Positions 1-12,452 are shown, counted from the first letter of the stretch. The stretch: 64,000 nt of DNA from Jaltomata sinuosa (GCA_003996215.1 QJPP01000001.1:744001-808000); one strand, 5' to 3'. Numbers and translations: made by a program. Notes: generated by a model not told the origin, from the sequence alone.

Positions 1-1607
1 GGGTTTGGAAGGAATTTAGGATCAAGCTATTTTTGGTTCCTTTCAGCTGAGGAAAAAAGGTGCTACTTATTGTTTCTGAGTCTTAAAGGTTGGTTCTTTA
101 GCTTTTTTTTGCACTTGATCTTAAGATTAGACAGGGCCATGCTGCTTCAAACTGTTTTTCCTTGAGCCGAGGGTCTATTGGAAACAGCCTCTCTATCTCC
201 AAGGTAGGGGTAAGGTCTGCGTGCATTCTACTCTCCCCAGACCTCACTTTTTGTGGGATTACACGGAGTATGTTGTTGTTGTTGTTGATCTTAAGATTAT
301 ACAGGCTGAGAATGAGGGGAAAAAGGGGTCTTTTTCTTTGGTAGGTCTTGATTTTTCAAATCTTAAGATTAGTGAGTGATCATTATTTTTGGGGTTTATT
401 TTTCTGATTGTAAGTCTTTAAGTGGCTGATAAAGCTTTGAGTGACTTGGATGACAGCCAAAAGACTAGTCAATTAGAGGTAATGCAATGAAATTTCTTTT
501 ATTGTTATTTATTGCAGAAAATTTGGTGAACATTCTTTTAGTGGGAGCTAGGCCCCATTTCAAAACCATGTATGTACAACTGGAGATTAAAAAAGAAATC
601 CTATCTTCTCTTCAAAGCAAAGAGTCTTCCTTTTCAATACTATACCAGCAATGTATATCCATATACATGGGGGGATAAAGTTGGAATTAAGTTACAAATA
701 GAACTAGTGGAACTGTCCTTTCTTGGAATTTTGGCCATTAGATTTAGATCTACTCCATGTTATGCCTTTTGTTATGTAGTAGTTGAAGATTTTTCTATTC
801 ATCTAGAATCAAATCAATGTCCTATTCCGTAGCTGAAAGGTAAAGTTATGAAGTTCCATTTTTCTTTACCAACTTGCCCCTGTCTTTTCCCCAAAATACC
901 CTGTTGATATGTGGGGCATTTTGGTCATGGTGTAAAACATCCGCCGACATTTTCTAATGGCTACTTGTGGTGTATTTGTTTAAGAGTTCCATCATTTCAT
1001 TTTCATCAGCTGTCAATGAATCTGTAAACTTTGGTGTTACTTGAGAATTCTATGGTGATTTTTCAGTCTACTTGAAAAAACTTTTGAGTGAAACACGTGT
1101 GGGGACTACTTTATTAGGTGCTTAGTAATTATCTGTCGGCTTTCATTTTCAGCAAACCAGATTTCTGTGATCATCATGCAAGATACTCGAACCCTCTTAA
1201 TGTTTGGCCTTCCTGTCCTTCTATTTATTATTGAAGTTTTTTTTGTGCTGATTCCCAATAGTTTATTGTTTTGTGATTGTAACTGCTCCCACAACTTTAA
1301 CTTTTCTAGGAGAAAGGATGGTATTTTTTATACTTTTCTGAAACTAGCCCACCACTTTGATGGTTTTGGTTTGGCTGAAGTTTACTTTTTCATCTGAAAG
1401 ATATCTTGGTGCTCAGCTGACACATTTTCTTCCTTAAAAATCATTTCCTTGTGGATTCTCCTCTCTTTTGATACCAAACTCTCAAAATGGGTTGTTGTCA
1501 TGGAACTTGATCCGTGTTTAGATCAGTTCATGTGAAAGATTGGATATTTTCTTGTAAAATCTTATCAGTGTTATTGTTGTTGAGGTTCTTGGTTTTCTGA
1601 ATTGCAG
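1..1607 (+). other. Probable 5'UTR intron of the ARM-repeat gene
   Basis: No coding exon is visible here on either strand. A pyrimidine-rich tract ending in GAATTGCAG at 1599-1607 makes a good 3' splice site, 50 bases before the ATG at 1658, so the stretch is read as a long 5' leader intron whose start lies outside the window or is not recognised. The short ORFs here look random. The intron assignment is inference. Confidence 0.45.
136..284 (+). mobile_element. TS-type SINE, 5'-truncated
   Basis: The body carries the block GGGGTAAGGTCTGCGTGCAT followed by CTCCCCAGACCTCACTTTTT and a (TTG)n tail, the usual 3' half of the Solanaceae TS SINE family. It is flanked by a 21-bp direct repeat at 115-135 and 285-305 (core TTGATCTTAAGATTA, then one mismatch, then ACAGG), which fits a target-site duplication. 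It lies in what is probably the 5'UTR intron of the ARM gene. Confidence 0.85.
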
Positions 1608-1657
1608 TTCTACTCAGCAGCGGCAAAGAATCTGGTCCTTCGCCTCTACTTCTTATC

Positions 1658-3322
1658 ATGATGGATGATAGTGGCAACTTGTCGGTTGAAGAGTGGCTTT
1701 CGCGTGCACAAGATCTTGTGCCTGTTGCACTTGAGAAGGCAAGAGAGGTTAAAGGATTTCCTGGTAGATGGAGGATGATTATCTCAAAATTGGAACAGAT
1801 CCCAAATCGACTGTCTGATTTATCTAGCCACCCTTTCTTCTCAAAGAATGCTCTTTGTAAAGAGCAATTGCAGACGGTATCAAAGACGTTAAATGAAGCT
1901 TTTGAATTGGCAGAGAAGTGCATGAAAGAGAAGTATGAGGGAAAACTTCGGATGCAAAGTGATTTAGATGCATTGTCAGGGAGATTGGATTTGAACTTGC
2001 GTGATTGTGGGCTCTTAATCAAGTCTGGAGTTCTTGGTGAGGTTACTTTGCCGTCATCTGTTGCTAGCACATCTGCTGCACCTGAGGTAGCAGTACATGG
2101 AAATTTACGAGAATTGCTTGCTCGGCTTCAGATTGGCCACTTGGAGGCTAAACATAAGGCCCTTGATAACCTTCTTGAAGTCATGAAGGAAGATGAGAAA
2201 AATGTTTTGGCTGTCCTAGGTCGAAGCAATATTGCGGCTCTAGTCCAATTATTAACTGCTACTTCTCCTCGAATGAGGGAGAAGACAGTAACTGTAATTT
2301 GCTCACTTGCAGAATCTGGGAGTTGTGAGAATTGGCTTGTTTCAGAAGGTGTTCTTCCTCCTCTTATACGTCTTGTTGAATCTGGTACAACTGTGAGTAA
2401 AGAGAAGGCCACCATTTCTCTCCAGAGATTGTCAATGACAGCAGAAACAGCTCGTTCTATTGTTGGACATGGTGGGATTAGGCCTCTAATCGAGATCTGC
2501 CAAACTGGTGATTCTGTTTCTCAGGCAGCTGCTGCTTGTACCCTGAAAAATATTTCTGCTGTTCCTGAAGTTCGACAAGCTCTAGCTGAAGAAGGTATCA
2601 TAAAAGTTATGATAAATCTCCTAGATTGTGGAATACTGTTGGGATCTAAAGAGTACGCAGCTGAATGCTTGCAAAATCTAACTTCTGGAAATGATGATCT
2701 CCGAAGATCAGTTGTGTCAGAGGGTGGAATCAGAAGCCTGTTGGCATACTTGGATGGTCCACTGCCCCAAGAATCAGCTGTAGGGGCCTTGAGAAATTTG
2801 GTTGGGTCTGTATCAATGGACGTTTTAATCTCGCTTGGTCTCCTTCCAAGGTTGGTCCATGTTCTCAAGTCAGGATCACTTGGTGCACAACAAGCTGCAG
2901 CATCAGCAGTGTGTCGAATTTGCTCCTCAACTGAGATGAAGAGACTTGTGGGTGAAGCTGGATGCATTCCTCTCCTTATTAAGATGCTGGAGGCTAAAGC
3001 AAATGGGGTGAGGGAGGTTGCTGCTCAAGCGATGGCTAGCCTAATGTCCCTTGCGCATAATTGTAGGGAAGTCAAGAGAGATGATAAAAGTGTGCCAAAT
3101 TTGGTTCAGCTGCTTGATCCAGCTCCTCAAAACACTGCTAAGAAGTATGCTGTTGCTTGCCTTTCCTTGCTTTCCTCGAGCAAGAAATGCAAGAAGCTGA
3201 TGATTTCCTATGGAGCAATTGGCTATCTAAAGAAGCTTACCGAGATGGATATTCCAGGTGCAAAGAAGCTACTCGAACGCTTGGATAGAGGGAAACTGAG
3301 AAGCTTGTTTAGCAGAAAATAG
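1658..3322 (+). CDS. ARM-repeat superfamily protein (At1g01830/At2g45720-like)
   Basis: A single uninterrupted exon encodes 554 aa. Residues about 1-140 form a helical region like the N-terminal bundle of plant ARM proteins related to PUB E3 ligases (VEEWLSRAQDLVPVALEKA). From about residue 148 onwards there are tandem armadillo repeats, with signatures such as NIAALVQLL, GVLPPLIRLVESG, GGIRPLIEIC, AAACTLKNIS and EGGIRSLLAYL. There is no U-box, so it is not itself expected to be a ligase; the family is taken to be a protein-binding scaffold of unknown partner. Two adjacent ATGs begin the ORF, and the first is used. A basic tail (KLRSLFSRK) ends the protein. Length agrees with intronless ARM relatives in other plants. 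The family assignment is firm, the function unknown. Confidence 0.93.
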   Translation: MMDDSGNLSVEEWLSRAQDLVPVALEKAREVKGFPGRWRMIISKLEQIPNRLSDLSSHPFFSKNALCKEQLQTVSKTLNEAFELAEKCMKEKYEGKLRMQSDLDALSGRLDLNLRDCGLLIKSGVLGEVTLPSSVASTSAAPEVAVHGNLRELLARLQIGHLEAKHKALDNLLEVMKEDEKNVLAVLGRSNIAALVQLLTATSPRMREKTVTVICSLAESGSCENWLVSEGVLPPLIRLVESGTTVSKEKATISLQRLSMTAETARSIVGHGGIRPLIEICQTGDSVSQAAAACTLKNISAVPEVRQALAEEGIIKVMINLLDCGILLGSKEYAAECLQNLTSGNDDLRRSVVSEGGIRSLLAYLDGPLPQESAVGALRNLVGSVSMDVLISLGLLPRLVHVLKSGSLGAQQAAASAVCRICSSTEMKRLVGEAGCIPLLIKMLEAKANGVREVAAQAMASLMSLAHNCREVKRDDKSVPNLVQLLDPAPQNTAKKYAVACLSLLSSSKKCKKLMISYGAIGYLKKLTEMDIPGAKKLLERLDRGKLRSLFSRK

Positions 3323-4344
3323 GTAGGCCAAAAATTCTCTGTCCTTGTACAATGAAATCTTACTCTTTGGATTATAATATCAAATGTAGCTCAAGGGGGG
3401 GAGTTAAAAGCCTGTTGGTCTATGCTGGTCAAGGGTTTAAATAAAACCTCCTGACCATTTGTAATAACTTCTCTCAAGTTCTATTTATCAGTTTCTTATC
3501 GACTAAAAGCAAAATGGTTATGTCATCATCCTATTACTTCTCTTCTGTTTTGTTTATATCTTGAATGTTTTAGGAGATCTTTATACGAAAAAATCCTACG
3601 ATGAGAACTGGTGGAGAGAAGCTCATCGTTCCGACTACTCTCCTATCACATTTTTTACATTTATGAGATTGACATTTGGCATGTTTTTTGATACTAGCAA
3701 AGATGAGTCGCACCAATTTCACCTTGCAACCATGCTCTTATCTTATCATATCTACTTTTTGAAGGCATAAGAAAGGAAAATGGTATCGCTGTTGCAATTC
3801 GCTTGATCATGTTTCGAGGAAACCTGTTTCAAATTGAAATCAAGAAAAAATGTACCACTTTTTTGTCCTGAAAGCGAGGCCTCGTTCTGGACAAGTATTC
3901 CTTTTTTGTCAGTTTAAAGGATACATTCTTTGAAGTCATTAGATTGGAGAGGAGAGGAGTTTAGTACCAGCTCCCTATAAGTTTGGAAAGAATAAAATGG
4001 AACTGAAGGCCAGTAGAGGCAAACCTACATTCAAACCTCTCTATAATGACATCATTTGTCCAAATAATTTTTGGTTGAACAGATCTGAAATTCTACTACC
4101 ACTTTCTCCTGAGGTAGTAATGGTTATTCCACTGAAGATCACAAACATACATGGCATGAAAACATAGGAGGAGGATGGTATAACAAGGAAAATGTGAATG
4201 TGTAACCATGACACATTCCATAGATAGCAAATCATTTCCATCGTCTGGTCCATGTTATTTAATAGGCTTATTTTGGATACTGATGTCATGAAAACATTTG
4301 AGGCAGAATTGGACTAATATTAATATATACTCTTTCTAGTGGCT
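3323..4344. other. Intergenic, convergent 3' flanks
   Basis: This holds the 3' ends of the ARM gene (+) and the P450 gene (-). Short ORFs at 3561-3770 and 4041-4289 match no family I know. No repeat with clear ends is seen. Confidence 0.6.
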
Positions 4345-6742
4345 CTATCTATGAAAGACATCAACATGCAGTCCCCCGTCGATCTGAAGATTAAGCATTA
4401 TCTTATAGTGGACAGTTTTCTTGTCATCACTCAACTTGAAAACAAAGTAACGTAACAACACAGCAGAGAATATCTTCATCTGCCTATAAGCAAACTCCTT
4501 CCCCAAGCAGATCCTCGGTCCTGCCTGTTTTATCAACAAAAGAATGTGCTTAGCCAGTTAATGTGACAGTATATAGGCACTAGGCAAATTACGTACAGAC
4601 TCGCGTTCAAGGCTTTAACAAATGATAATTAAAGCTAATAGAGAGCTTTGACCAACCTGGAAAGCTGTAAATTTGAAGGGGTTCTCTGGCCTGAAGAAAC
4701 CATCCTGATCAAGCCATCTCTCTGGTTTATACTCTTCTGCATCATCACCCCATATAAATTTCATTCTTCCCATTGCATATGGTTGGTAAGACACCATGTC
4801 CCCTTTGTTCACATTGAATCCATCTGGTAAGGTGTCATCTGAAAAGCATATTTTTGCATCCTGCAGTAAGAGAAGCAATTATAACAACTTAAAGCATGCA
4901 TCTACTTGGCTGCTGTTGTATGATAAAAGTAGTTCTTTAATACCACTGGAACTGCAGGATAAAGCCTAAGAGTCTCTGTCAATGCAGCATGGAGATATTG
5001 CCTCTTTTCAAGTGCTTCTTCATTCACATTAGCAACAAAATTCGTTATGTCTGTTGCATTTTCTTTCTCAGTTGTTGCTTCTTTAATCTCTTGTGCTACT
5101 TTCTCCTGTACACGAGGGTACTTGCATAGAACATATATGAACCAAGAAAGGGTGATTGCTGTTGTATCTCTGCCTGCTATAGTGAAGTTCAATATTATAT
5201 CACGCAAATACTTTGGATCTGTTCGAGTTATTTGGAGCAACCTTGACAAAATGTCTTCTTTCTTCCACTGCAACAGACAAAAGATTATAATGTCCAAGCC
5301 TTTATCCGCATTAATAAAAGTAGTAGCTATAAGACGGTTAACCTACAGATAAATCAGTTTCTGGTTTACTCATCTGCTCAGTTTTCCTGTGGATCAACTT
5401 ATAAACAAACACATCAACAGTTCTTATATATTCCTTCAACTTGGCTTCTGATCCGATATTGAGAGCTCTTTTAATCTTCCAGAAGATATCAACATATCTC
5501 CAAATTAACATTGCATTGACATTGTCAAATGCATCGCTAAATTTTTTGCCTTCTTCATTTGAACCGCTCATGTTGTCTAGCTCAACTCCGAAGGCAACTC
5601 TGAATATAGAATCTAAAGATGCTTTCATGAATAGATCCTGCATCGACAAAAATAGGTTTACTTGTCTGGTGAAAGCATCAAAGGGCTGTTTGATGAAGTC
5701 GAGTCATGGAAACTTACTTGAATGTCAACTGTCTTGTTGGAATTGGCAGCTTCAGACAATATGTCAGCAAGCTTTGCCACATCTTTTTTGAATGCCACAG
5801 TGCTGAAATCCCTCAAGACCCTCGTGGAGAAGCCGTGGCTCGACAACTTCCTCTGCTCTCGCCACTTATCGCCATCAACTGCAAAAATCCCATCCCCTAA
5901 CAGGTCCTTTAGAATGCTATAATTATACCATCCCTGCAGATCATTCAAAAAACTCAAGTTGGCAATCTGAGAATCGTCCCACCATTTTGTTACATCTACC
6001 GGGAGTATCATTTAGCCGGCTGCAACTTATTTGGGAGTTGAGGCATGGTAATTAATTGATAGACTGACAGATTCAGGAATTCATTCTATTGACTAAAATA
6101 TGAAGATTTACAAAATTCTCTTTTATCAGACAGCAAGTGCAGCCCTACTGTATAAATCTGTCAACAACATGAAATAAGAAACTTTGAATTATTTAATGGA
6201 ACAGTGCTCACATTTTCTAATGCAAATAACACTACTTGTTCATCACTTGGATCATTATGGATGCTTCTCCTAAACTTAGTTGCTGTTTAGTCATGAATGC
6301 AATAAGTTACTTAATTACTAATAAGGCTTTTCAGAATCAATCAAATTGCAACATAAAGAAAGATTATCAGAATGTCAAGAAAATTTTGTACCTTGCCATA
6401 GTTGTCAAAGTTTGTTTTGAGGATGTATTCAACGTTAGCAGGGTCAGAAGTATAAATCTCATTCCTGAAAGGGCTAATCAATCTGTAAGTCTTGTACTTT
6501 CCAGCAAGATCAGTCATGTAATGGTGCAACCTGCGAAAGTTGATGAGATGATTGAAAATGGTGCCTCCAATTGGATGGTATCTCTTTTTGCTATGTTTCC
6601 CCAGTAGTTTTTTGGTCAGAAGATGGACTATGAACCCACAAAACAGAAGTGAGATAATTGTGGCTGTTATGGAGATGGAGCTCTGATAATTATCCATGGA
6701 AACCACTAACATGTCCTTCATATTTGGATTATAATGCGTCAT
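4345..6742 (-). CDS. Cytochrome P450, CYP704 family (fatty-acid hydroxylase type)
   Basis: Six exons, all joined in phase 0: 6742-6392, 5933-5718, 5637-5347, 5267-4944, 4860-4657 and 4524-4345. Each border has GT..AG and the joined frame has no stop, giving 521 aa, the usual length for CYP704. An N-terminal membrane anchor lies at about residues 20-45, followed by a basic stretch. Landmarks: I-helix AGRDTT (317-322), K-helix ETLR (384-387), PERW (440-443) and heme loop FQAGPRICLG with Cys468. Members of the CYP86 clan hydroxylate fatty acids at the ER; CYP704B acts in pollen-wall lipid synthesis, but this sequence looks closer to CYP704C, whose substrates are less clear. In-frame ATGs at residues 8, 11 and 16 are other possible starts. 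All key residues are present, so the gene looks functional. Confidence 0.92.
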
Positions 6743-8100
6743 TTTTATACTTCATGGGAGTAGAAGGTGATCCATCTAATGCTTAGATAATTAATTCATT
6801 AAGGACCATGTCATAAAAACCAAAGACTAAGGCCCCATTCTGATACAGATTGATTTGAAGTTGAAGTTTTACTTGAACATAACTAGGATTTCTTAAGTTG
6901 TATTTTCTCTCATAAACATGAAAATCACAAGTTGTGAAAACTATCAAAAGTTCTCTAATTCTTATACAATCTTACCAAATGAGCAGACCATAATTAATAA
7001 ACAAGATATCGGAATATTCTAAGGCGCTGCATTGATAAATCGCATGTCTCCATGTTCCTTTTATAAATAAATGTTTGTGATTACAAATTTTCAAATACAC
7101 ATAATTTTATACAGATCCACTAGTCAACAATAATAGTAACTAGCTATTCTTTAATATAATCTTTTCATATGGTACAAATAATCTCTTCACGCCGAACATT
7201 TGGAATTTGAAATGATGGATCTTTTTATATAAAATATAACTTATGGGTCAAGTTTTACGTTTAAAAAAAATTTGAAATTCCAAATCCTCCTTTTTTTGAA
7301 TTTATGATCTCAAATCGCATGTCCAAACGTTGATTTGAAATCATGATCCCAAATAGCATGTCCAAATGCTAATTTCAAATCATTATCCCAAACACCTACT
7401 AAGTTAGATTATCAACTTCGAAACTATTACGGAAATGAGAAATCATATTAAAGTTTCCTTTTGACTCAATTAATCTTCAAGATTTGGTTAGAAATTGTTA
7501 ATTAATCATATTAAACTACTGTTAGGCCTTTGATTTTTGAGAAATAGAAAATGCAATTATAGGGGATAATCTTTTGGCAAAGTGTTAGGATTTATTCTAA
7601 TGGTACTAGTTTTTGGGTACGTGCGTTGCACGTATATCCTATTAGTTGGTATCAAAATATTCGGTATAATTTTAACGTATATCATATTTTCTTTCTAAAA
7701 TATGTTTTTTTGTAGAACACTCCACACACCTTTTATATTATATTTGAGATGCATTTTACTACCTAAACAATAATTTGCGCGTAAATGCTTCCTTGTCCAT
7801 CTAAAAAAGATATAGTTTAGAGCCTATAGAATTTGTGCATATGTGATCAGTGTACATATATGAAATCAAAAGTATAATTTGATGAAATTTTTTATTTTCA
7901 CAACTGCATTAGCTATAGCAATTTAGTGTACTCTGAAGTAAATTACGAGCCTATAATTACAATTTCTACATTTACTCTCAAATTTAGATTATTTGAATGA
8001 ATAACTTGATGTGTAGAACATAATACCAAATTAAAATATCAGCTTAACAAAATAAATTACATATAATATAAAATGAAGGAAAAAAGGGGGTTAAAAATAC
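6743..8100. other. AT-rich upstream region of the P450
   Basis: No gene is seen. About 6830-7400 is repetitive in look, with phrases such as 'catgtccaaa' repeated near 7320 and 7360, perhaps an old MITE without clear ends. A possible Helitron terminus lies at 7606-7640 and is listed separately. Confidence 0.5.
7606..7640 (-). mobile_element. Possible Helitron 3' terminus
   Basis: Read on the minus strand the segment is a hairpin, ACGTGCAACGCACGT, then about ten bases, then CTAG followed by T. This is the layout of a Helitron 3' end (hairpin, short spacer, CTRR, insertion before T). The element would extend to higher coordinates; its TC 5' end was not found. Confidence 0.4.
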
Positions 8101-9059
8101 CAAACTATATGATTAAATAGAATAACTAAATCATCTGGTGCAAATATATGGTCCAATCTCGTACTACACATGCAAAGCCTTTCATCCAAAAAATCATACA
8201 GGACTTGAAAATTAAAAGGAAAAAAAAATCATAATTACAGAATAAGAAAAGTGAATATTCAAAAAATGCTTAAATTAATTATAAAATACGTAGATCTCGA
8301 TCATTACTACAGAAGAATAAACAAAGTGAGTATCCAAAAAATTCTAAAATTTGACTATAAGAGCCTGATGACATACCAACTCATTAACATCCCAAAAAAA
8401 CGTGCATGGACCTCCTCGTAAGTTTTCCAAATCAAATTTGGCTATATCCACAAATCAAAATAATTTAAATATGGGAGCTTTCCACTTTTAATATAATATG
8501 ATAATGATACACTTGATCTGTATAATCGCTTGAGCTGTGTGGTAAGATTTGCCAAGGCTATCGATTCACACTCGCTTCAAACGTGACTAGATTGAAGGCA
8601 TTCTGCAATAGTCATCACTGAACTAGGTACTTTCCGACCAAAATCATATCTTTACCCTTCCAAAAAATACTCAAATGGCTGTAAATTTTTCTAGGCATGT
8701 AGTATAGCTGTCATGTTGTGTCTTAGAAAATGTAGCCTGTTGTGGTTGCTTCACAGATACTGGAAAGTGAATCAATCACATGAGGTCACCAGAAGATATG
8801 AGTTTGTTGTGCATCAGTATCATCACATTGAGGGGTTGGCAAGAAGCCCCACAAACAATTTTGGCTTTGTCTCTTGCCATTTAAGTAACCATCAATATCA
8901 ACTCATCCAACCCATGAAGATTGATCAATATCTTGAGCCCTCAGTAAATAGAAATACTAGTAATAAATTTGAATTCAGTAAATTAGGTGGGATAGGGTAG
9001 AATTCTGAATTCTCGAATTTATCAAGTTCAAATCTTAAATCCGCGTCATTTAAATGATA

Positions 9060-9321
9060 CTCCCTCCGTCCCATTTTATTTGCACACTTTTCTTTTACAC
9101 GCATATTAAGAAATAATAAATAAGAAGTTTGTTTTACTAATTTACCCTTTAAAAAACTTCTATGAAACTTTATAAACAAATGTGAACACTTTCAAAAAGA
9201 ATTAATTACAAGGGTAATATGGGAAAATTTTAATTAATGCTTTCTTTATTTAGTAAGGTGGTCAATTAATATGGGACAACTATTTTTAGTATAGTGAGCA
9301 ATTAATATGGGACAGAGGGAG
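9060..9321. mobile_element. Stowaway-like MITE in unit 1
   Basis: The element begins CTCCCTCCGTCCCATTTTAT and ends ATTAATATGGGACAGAGGGAG, with TA on both sides. Terminal inverted repeats and the TA duplication are those of Tc1/mariner-type Stowaway MITEs. Length 262 bp. Confidence 0.88.
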
Positions 9322-10403
9322 TACTCTAAATTTTAATCAAATTCACATGTCCATAAAGATCTTAAATTTGGATTGAAGTGTCGTTCGCAGTACATTTCTA
9401 GTATACTCTGATCCCTCCATTTTATTTTACTTGACCCATATATCAAACTATATGATTAAATAGAATAACTAAATCATCTGGTGCAAATATATGGTCCAAT
9501 CTCGTACTACACATGCAAAGCCTTTCATCCAAAAAATCATACAGGACTTGTAAAATAAAAGGAAAAAAAAATCATAATTACAGAATAAGAAAAGTGAATG
9601 TTCAAAAAATGTTTAAATTAATTATAAAATACGTAGATCTCGATCATTACTACAGAAGAATAAACAAAGTGAGTATCCAAAAAATTCTTAAATTTGACTA
9701 TAAGAGCCTGATGATATACCAACTCATTAACATCCCAAAAAAACGTGCATGGACTTCCTCGTAAGCTTTCCAAATCAAATCTGACTATATCCACAAATCG
9801 AAATAATTTAAAAATAGGAGCTTTCCACTTTTAATATAATATGATAATGATACACTTGATCTGTATAATCGCTTGAGCTGTGTGGTAAGATTTGCCAAGG
9901 CTATCGATTCACACTCGCTTCAAACGTGACTAGATTGAAGGCATTCTGCAATAGTCATCACTGAACTAGGTACTTTCCGACCAAAATTATATCTTTACCC
10001 TTCCAAAAAATACTCAAATGGCTGTAAATTTTTCTAGGCATGTAGTATAGCTGTCATGTTGTGTCTTAGAAAATGTAGCCTGTTGTGGTTGCTTCACAGA
10101 TACTGGAAAGTGAATCAATCACATGAGGTCACCAGAAGATATGAGTTTGTTGTGCATCAGTATCAGCACATTGAGGGGTTGGCAAGAAGCCCCACAAACA
10201 ATTTTGGCTTTGTCTCTTGCCATTTAAGTAACCATCAATATCAACTCATCCAACCCATGAAGATTGATCAATATCTTGAGCCCTCAGTAAATAGAAATAC
10301 TAGTAATAAATTTTGAATTCAGTAAATTAGGTGGGATAGGGTAGAATTCTGAATTCTCGAATTTATCAAGTTCAAATCTTAAATCCGCGTCATTTAAATG
10401 ATA

Positions 10404-10665
10404 CTCCCTCCGCCCCATTTTATTTGCACACTTTTCTTTTACACGCATATTAAGAAATAATAAATAAGAAGTTTGTTTTACTAATTTACCCTTTAAAAAA
10501 CTTCTTTGGAACTTTATAAACAAATGTGAACACTTTCAAAAAGAATTAATTACAAGGGTAATATGGGAAAATTTTAATTAATGCTTTCTTTATTTAGTAA
10601 GATGGTCAATTAATATGGGACAACTATTTTTAGTATAGTGAGCAATTAATATGGGACAGAGGGAG
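10404..10665. mobile_element. Stowaway-like MITE in unit 2
   Basis: Same element at the same place in the second tandem unit, again 262 bp and flanked by TA. It begins CTCCCTCCGCCCC. In unit 3 the corresponding site near 11752-11762 reads GATACTCTAAA, the exact empty site. Confidence 0.88.
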
Positions 10666-11840
10666 TACTCTAAATTTTAATCAAATTCACATGTCCATAA
10701 AGATCTTAAATTTGGATTGAAGTGTCGTTCGCAGTACATTTCTAGTATACTCCGATCCCTCCATTTTATTTTACTTGACCCATATATCAAACTATATGAT
10801 TAAATAGAATAACTAAATCATCTGGTGCAAATGTATGGTCCAATCTCGTACTACACATGTAAATCCTTTCATCCAAAAAATCGTACAGGACTTACAAAAT
10901 AAAAGGCAAAAAAAAATCATAATTACAGAATAAGAAAAGTGAATGTTCAAAAAATGCTTAAATTAATTATAAAATACGTAGATCTCGATCATTACTACAG
11001 AAGAATAAACAAAGTGAGTATCCAAAAAATTCTTAAATTTGACTATAAGAGCCTGATGACATACCAACTCATTAACATCCCAAAAAAAACGTGCATGGAC
11101 TTCCTCGTAAGCTTTCCAAATCAAATCTGACTATATCCACAAATCGAAATAATTTAAAAATAGGAGCTTTCCACTTTTAATATAATATGATAATGATACA
11201 CTTGATCTGTATAATCGCTTGAGCTGTGTGGTAAGATTTGCCAAGGCTATCGATTCACACTCGCTTCAAACGTGACTAGATTGAAGGCATTCTGCAATAG
11301 TCATCACTGAACTAGGTACTTTCCGACCAAAATCATATCTTTACCCTTTCAAAAAATACTCAAATGGCTGTAAATTTTTCTAGGCATGTAGTATAGCTGT
11401 CATGTTGTGTCTTAGAAAATGTAGCCTGTTGTGGTTGCTTCACAGATACTGGAAAGTGAATCAATCACATGAGGTCACCAGAAGATATGAGTTTGTTGTG
11501 CATCAGTATCAGCACATTGAGGGGTTGGCAAGAAGCCCCACAAACAATTTTGGCTTTGTCTCTTGCCATTTAAGTAACCATCAATATCAACTCATCCAAC
11601 CCCTGAAGATTGATCAATATCTTGAGCCCTCAGTAAATAGAAATACTAGTAATAGATTTTGAATTCAGTAAATTAGGTGGGATAGGGTAGAATTACTGAA
11701 TTCTCGAATTTATCAAGTTCAAATCTTAAATCCACGTCATTTAAAATTTAAATGATACTCTAAAATCCTAATCAAATTCACGTGTCCATAAAGATCTTAA
11801 ATTTGGATTGAAGTGTCATTCGCAGTACATTTCTAGTATA

Positions 11841-12020
11841 CTCCGATCCCCCCATTTTATTTTACTTGATCCATATATCAAAAACAGATGTTTCAATTTA
11901 CTCGTGCATTTTAGCAAATCAAGGGAGTTTTATTACCTTTTTCTCATACTACCTTTAGTAGTAATAGTCAAATTTAGAACTCTAAAACAACATTAATAAG
12001 AGTAATATGAAACGGAGGGA
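11841..12020. mobile_element. Second Stowaway-like MITE, complete only after unit 3
   Basis: It begins CTCCGATCCCCCCATTTTAT after TA and runs to AAACGGAGGGA. Units 1 and 2 hold only its first ~38 bases (around 9405-9443 and 10750-10787) before jumping to the next unit, so the tandem breakpoint lies inside this element. Confidence 0.65.
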
Positions 12021-12257
12021 ATGATGTTTTACATCGTGGAGAAAGAGGGAGGGGATTAGTAATGCTTTTTTATTGACTGTTAATTTGTTGTATTAAATGT
12101 TTTACCGTTACGCATAATTTACAAACTCATTTATATTTTTCAAGTACAATTTTCATTGTCGATGCTTTCTTTCACATTGACTGAAAATGAGGTACAATAT
12201 CTCAAATGTCTCCCAATAAAATAAATGCATATTAATTCATATCTGTCTCTTAATAAT

Positions 12258-12452
12258 TACTCCCTCCGTTTATATTATTTGGTTCCCGGTGACATGATAT
12301 TGAAATTCTAAATTTGACTATTATTCTGTAGTTATTAATATTACGGATAATATGAGAAAAAAAAATAATTTTTTTTGATTTGTTAAAATGAACAAAAAAA
12401 ATAAAAAAATTATTTTTTAATATAAAGACCAAGTAAAATAAAATGACGGAAT
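12258..12452. mobile_element. Degenerate Stowaway-like MITE
   Basis: The left end ACTCCCTCCGTTTATATTAT is mirrored by AAATAAAATGACGGAAT on the right. The middle is AT-rich with poly(A) tracts. The ends are imperfect. Confidence 0.55.

Larger units (their letters stand above)
8101..11878. repeat. Three tandem copies of a ~1.34 kb unit
   Basis: Unit starts are marked by CAAACTATATGATTAAATAG at 8101, 9444 and 10788, so the period is 1343-1344 bp. By eye the copies differ by few substitutions, which suggests a recent duplication. Units 1 and 2 carry a 262-bp Stowaway-like MITE; unit 3 lacks it and is about 250 bp shorter. Each unit contains an open frame of about 86 codons (8713, 10056, 11402) with no family resemblance. 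The unit borders lie at CAAA microhomology, and the right border is inside another MITE. Confidence 0.92.

Noticed and set aside
1528..2070. 180-codon minus-strand frame over the ARM gene
   Set aside because: Antisense shadow of a strong coding exon.
8713..9000. Open frame of about 86-95 codons repeated in each tandem unit (also 10056 and 11402)
   Set aside because: Conserved only because the units are recent duplicates; no family resemblance, no splice or promoter context, and the differences are not biased to silent sites as far as I can see.
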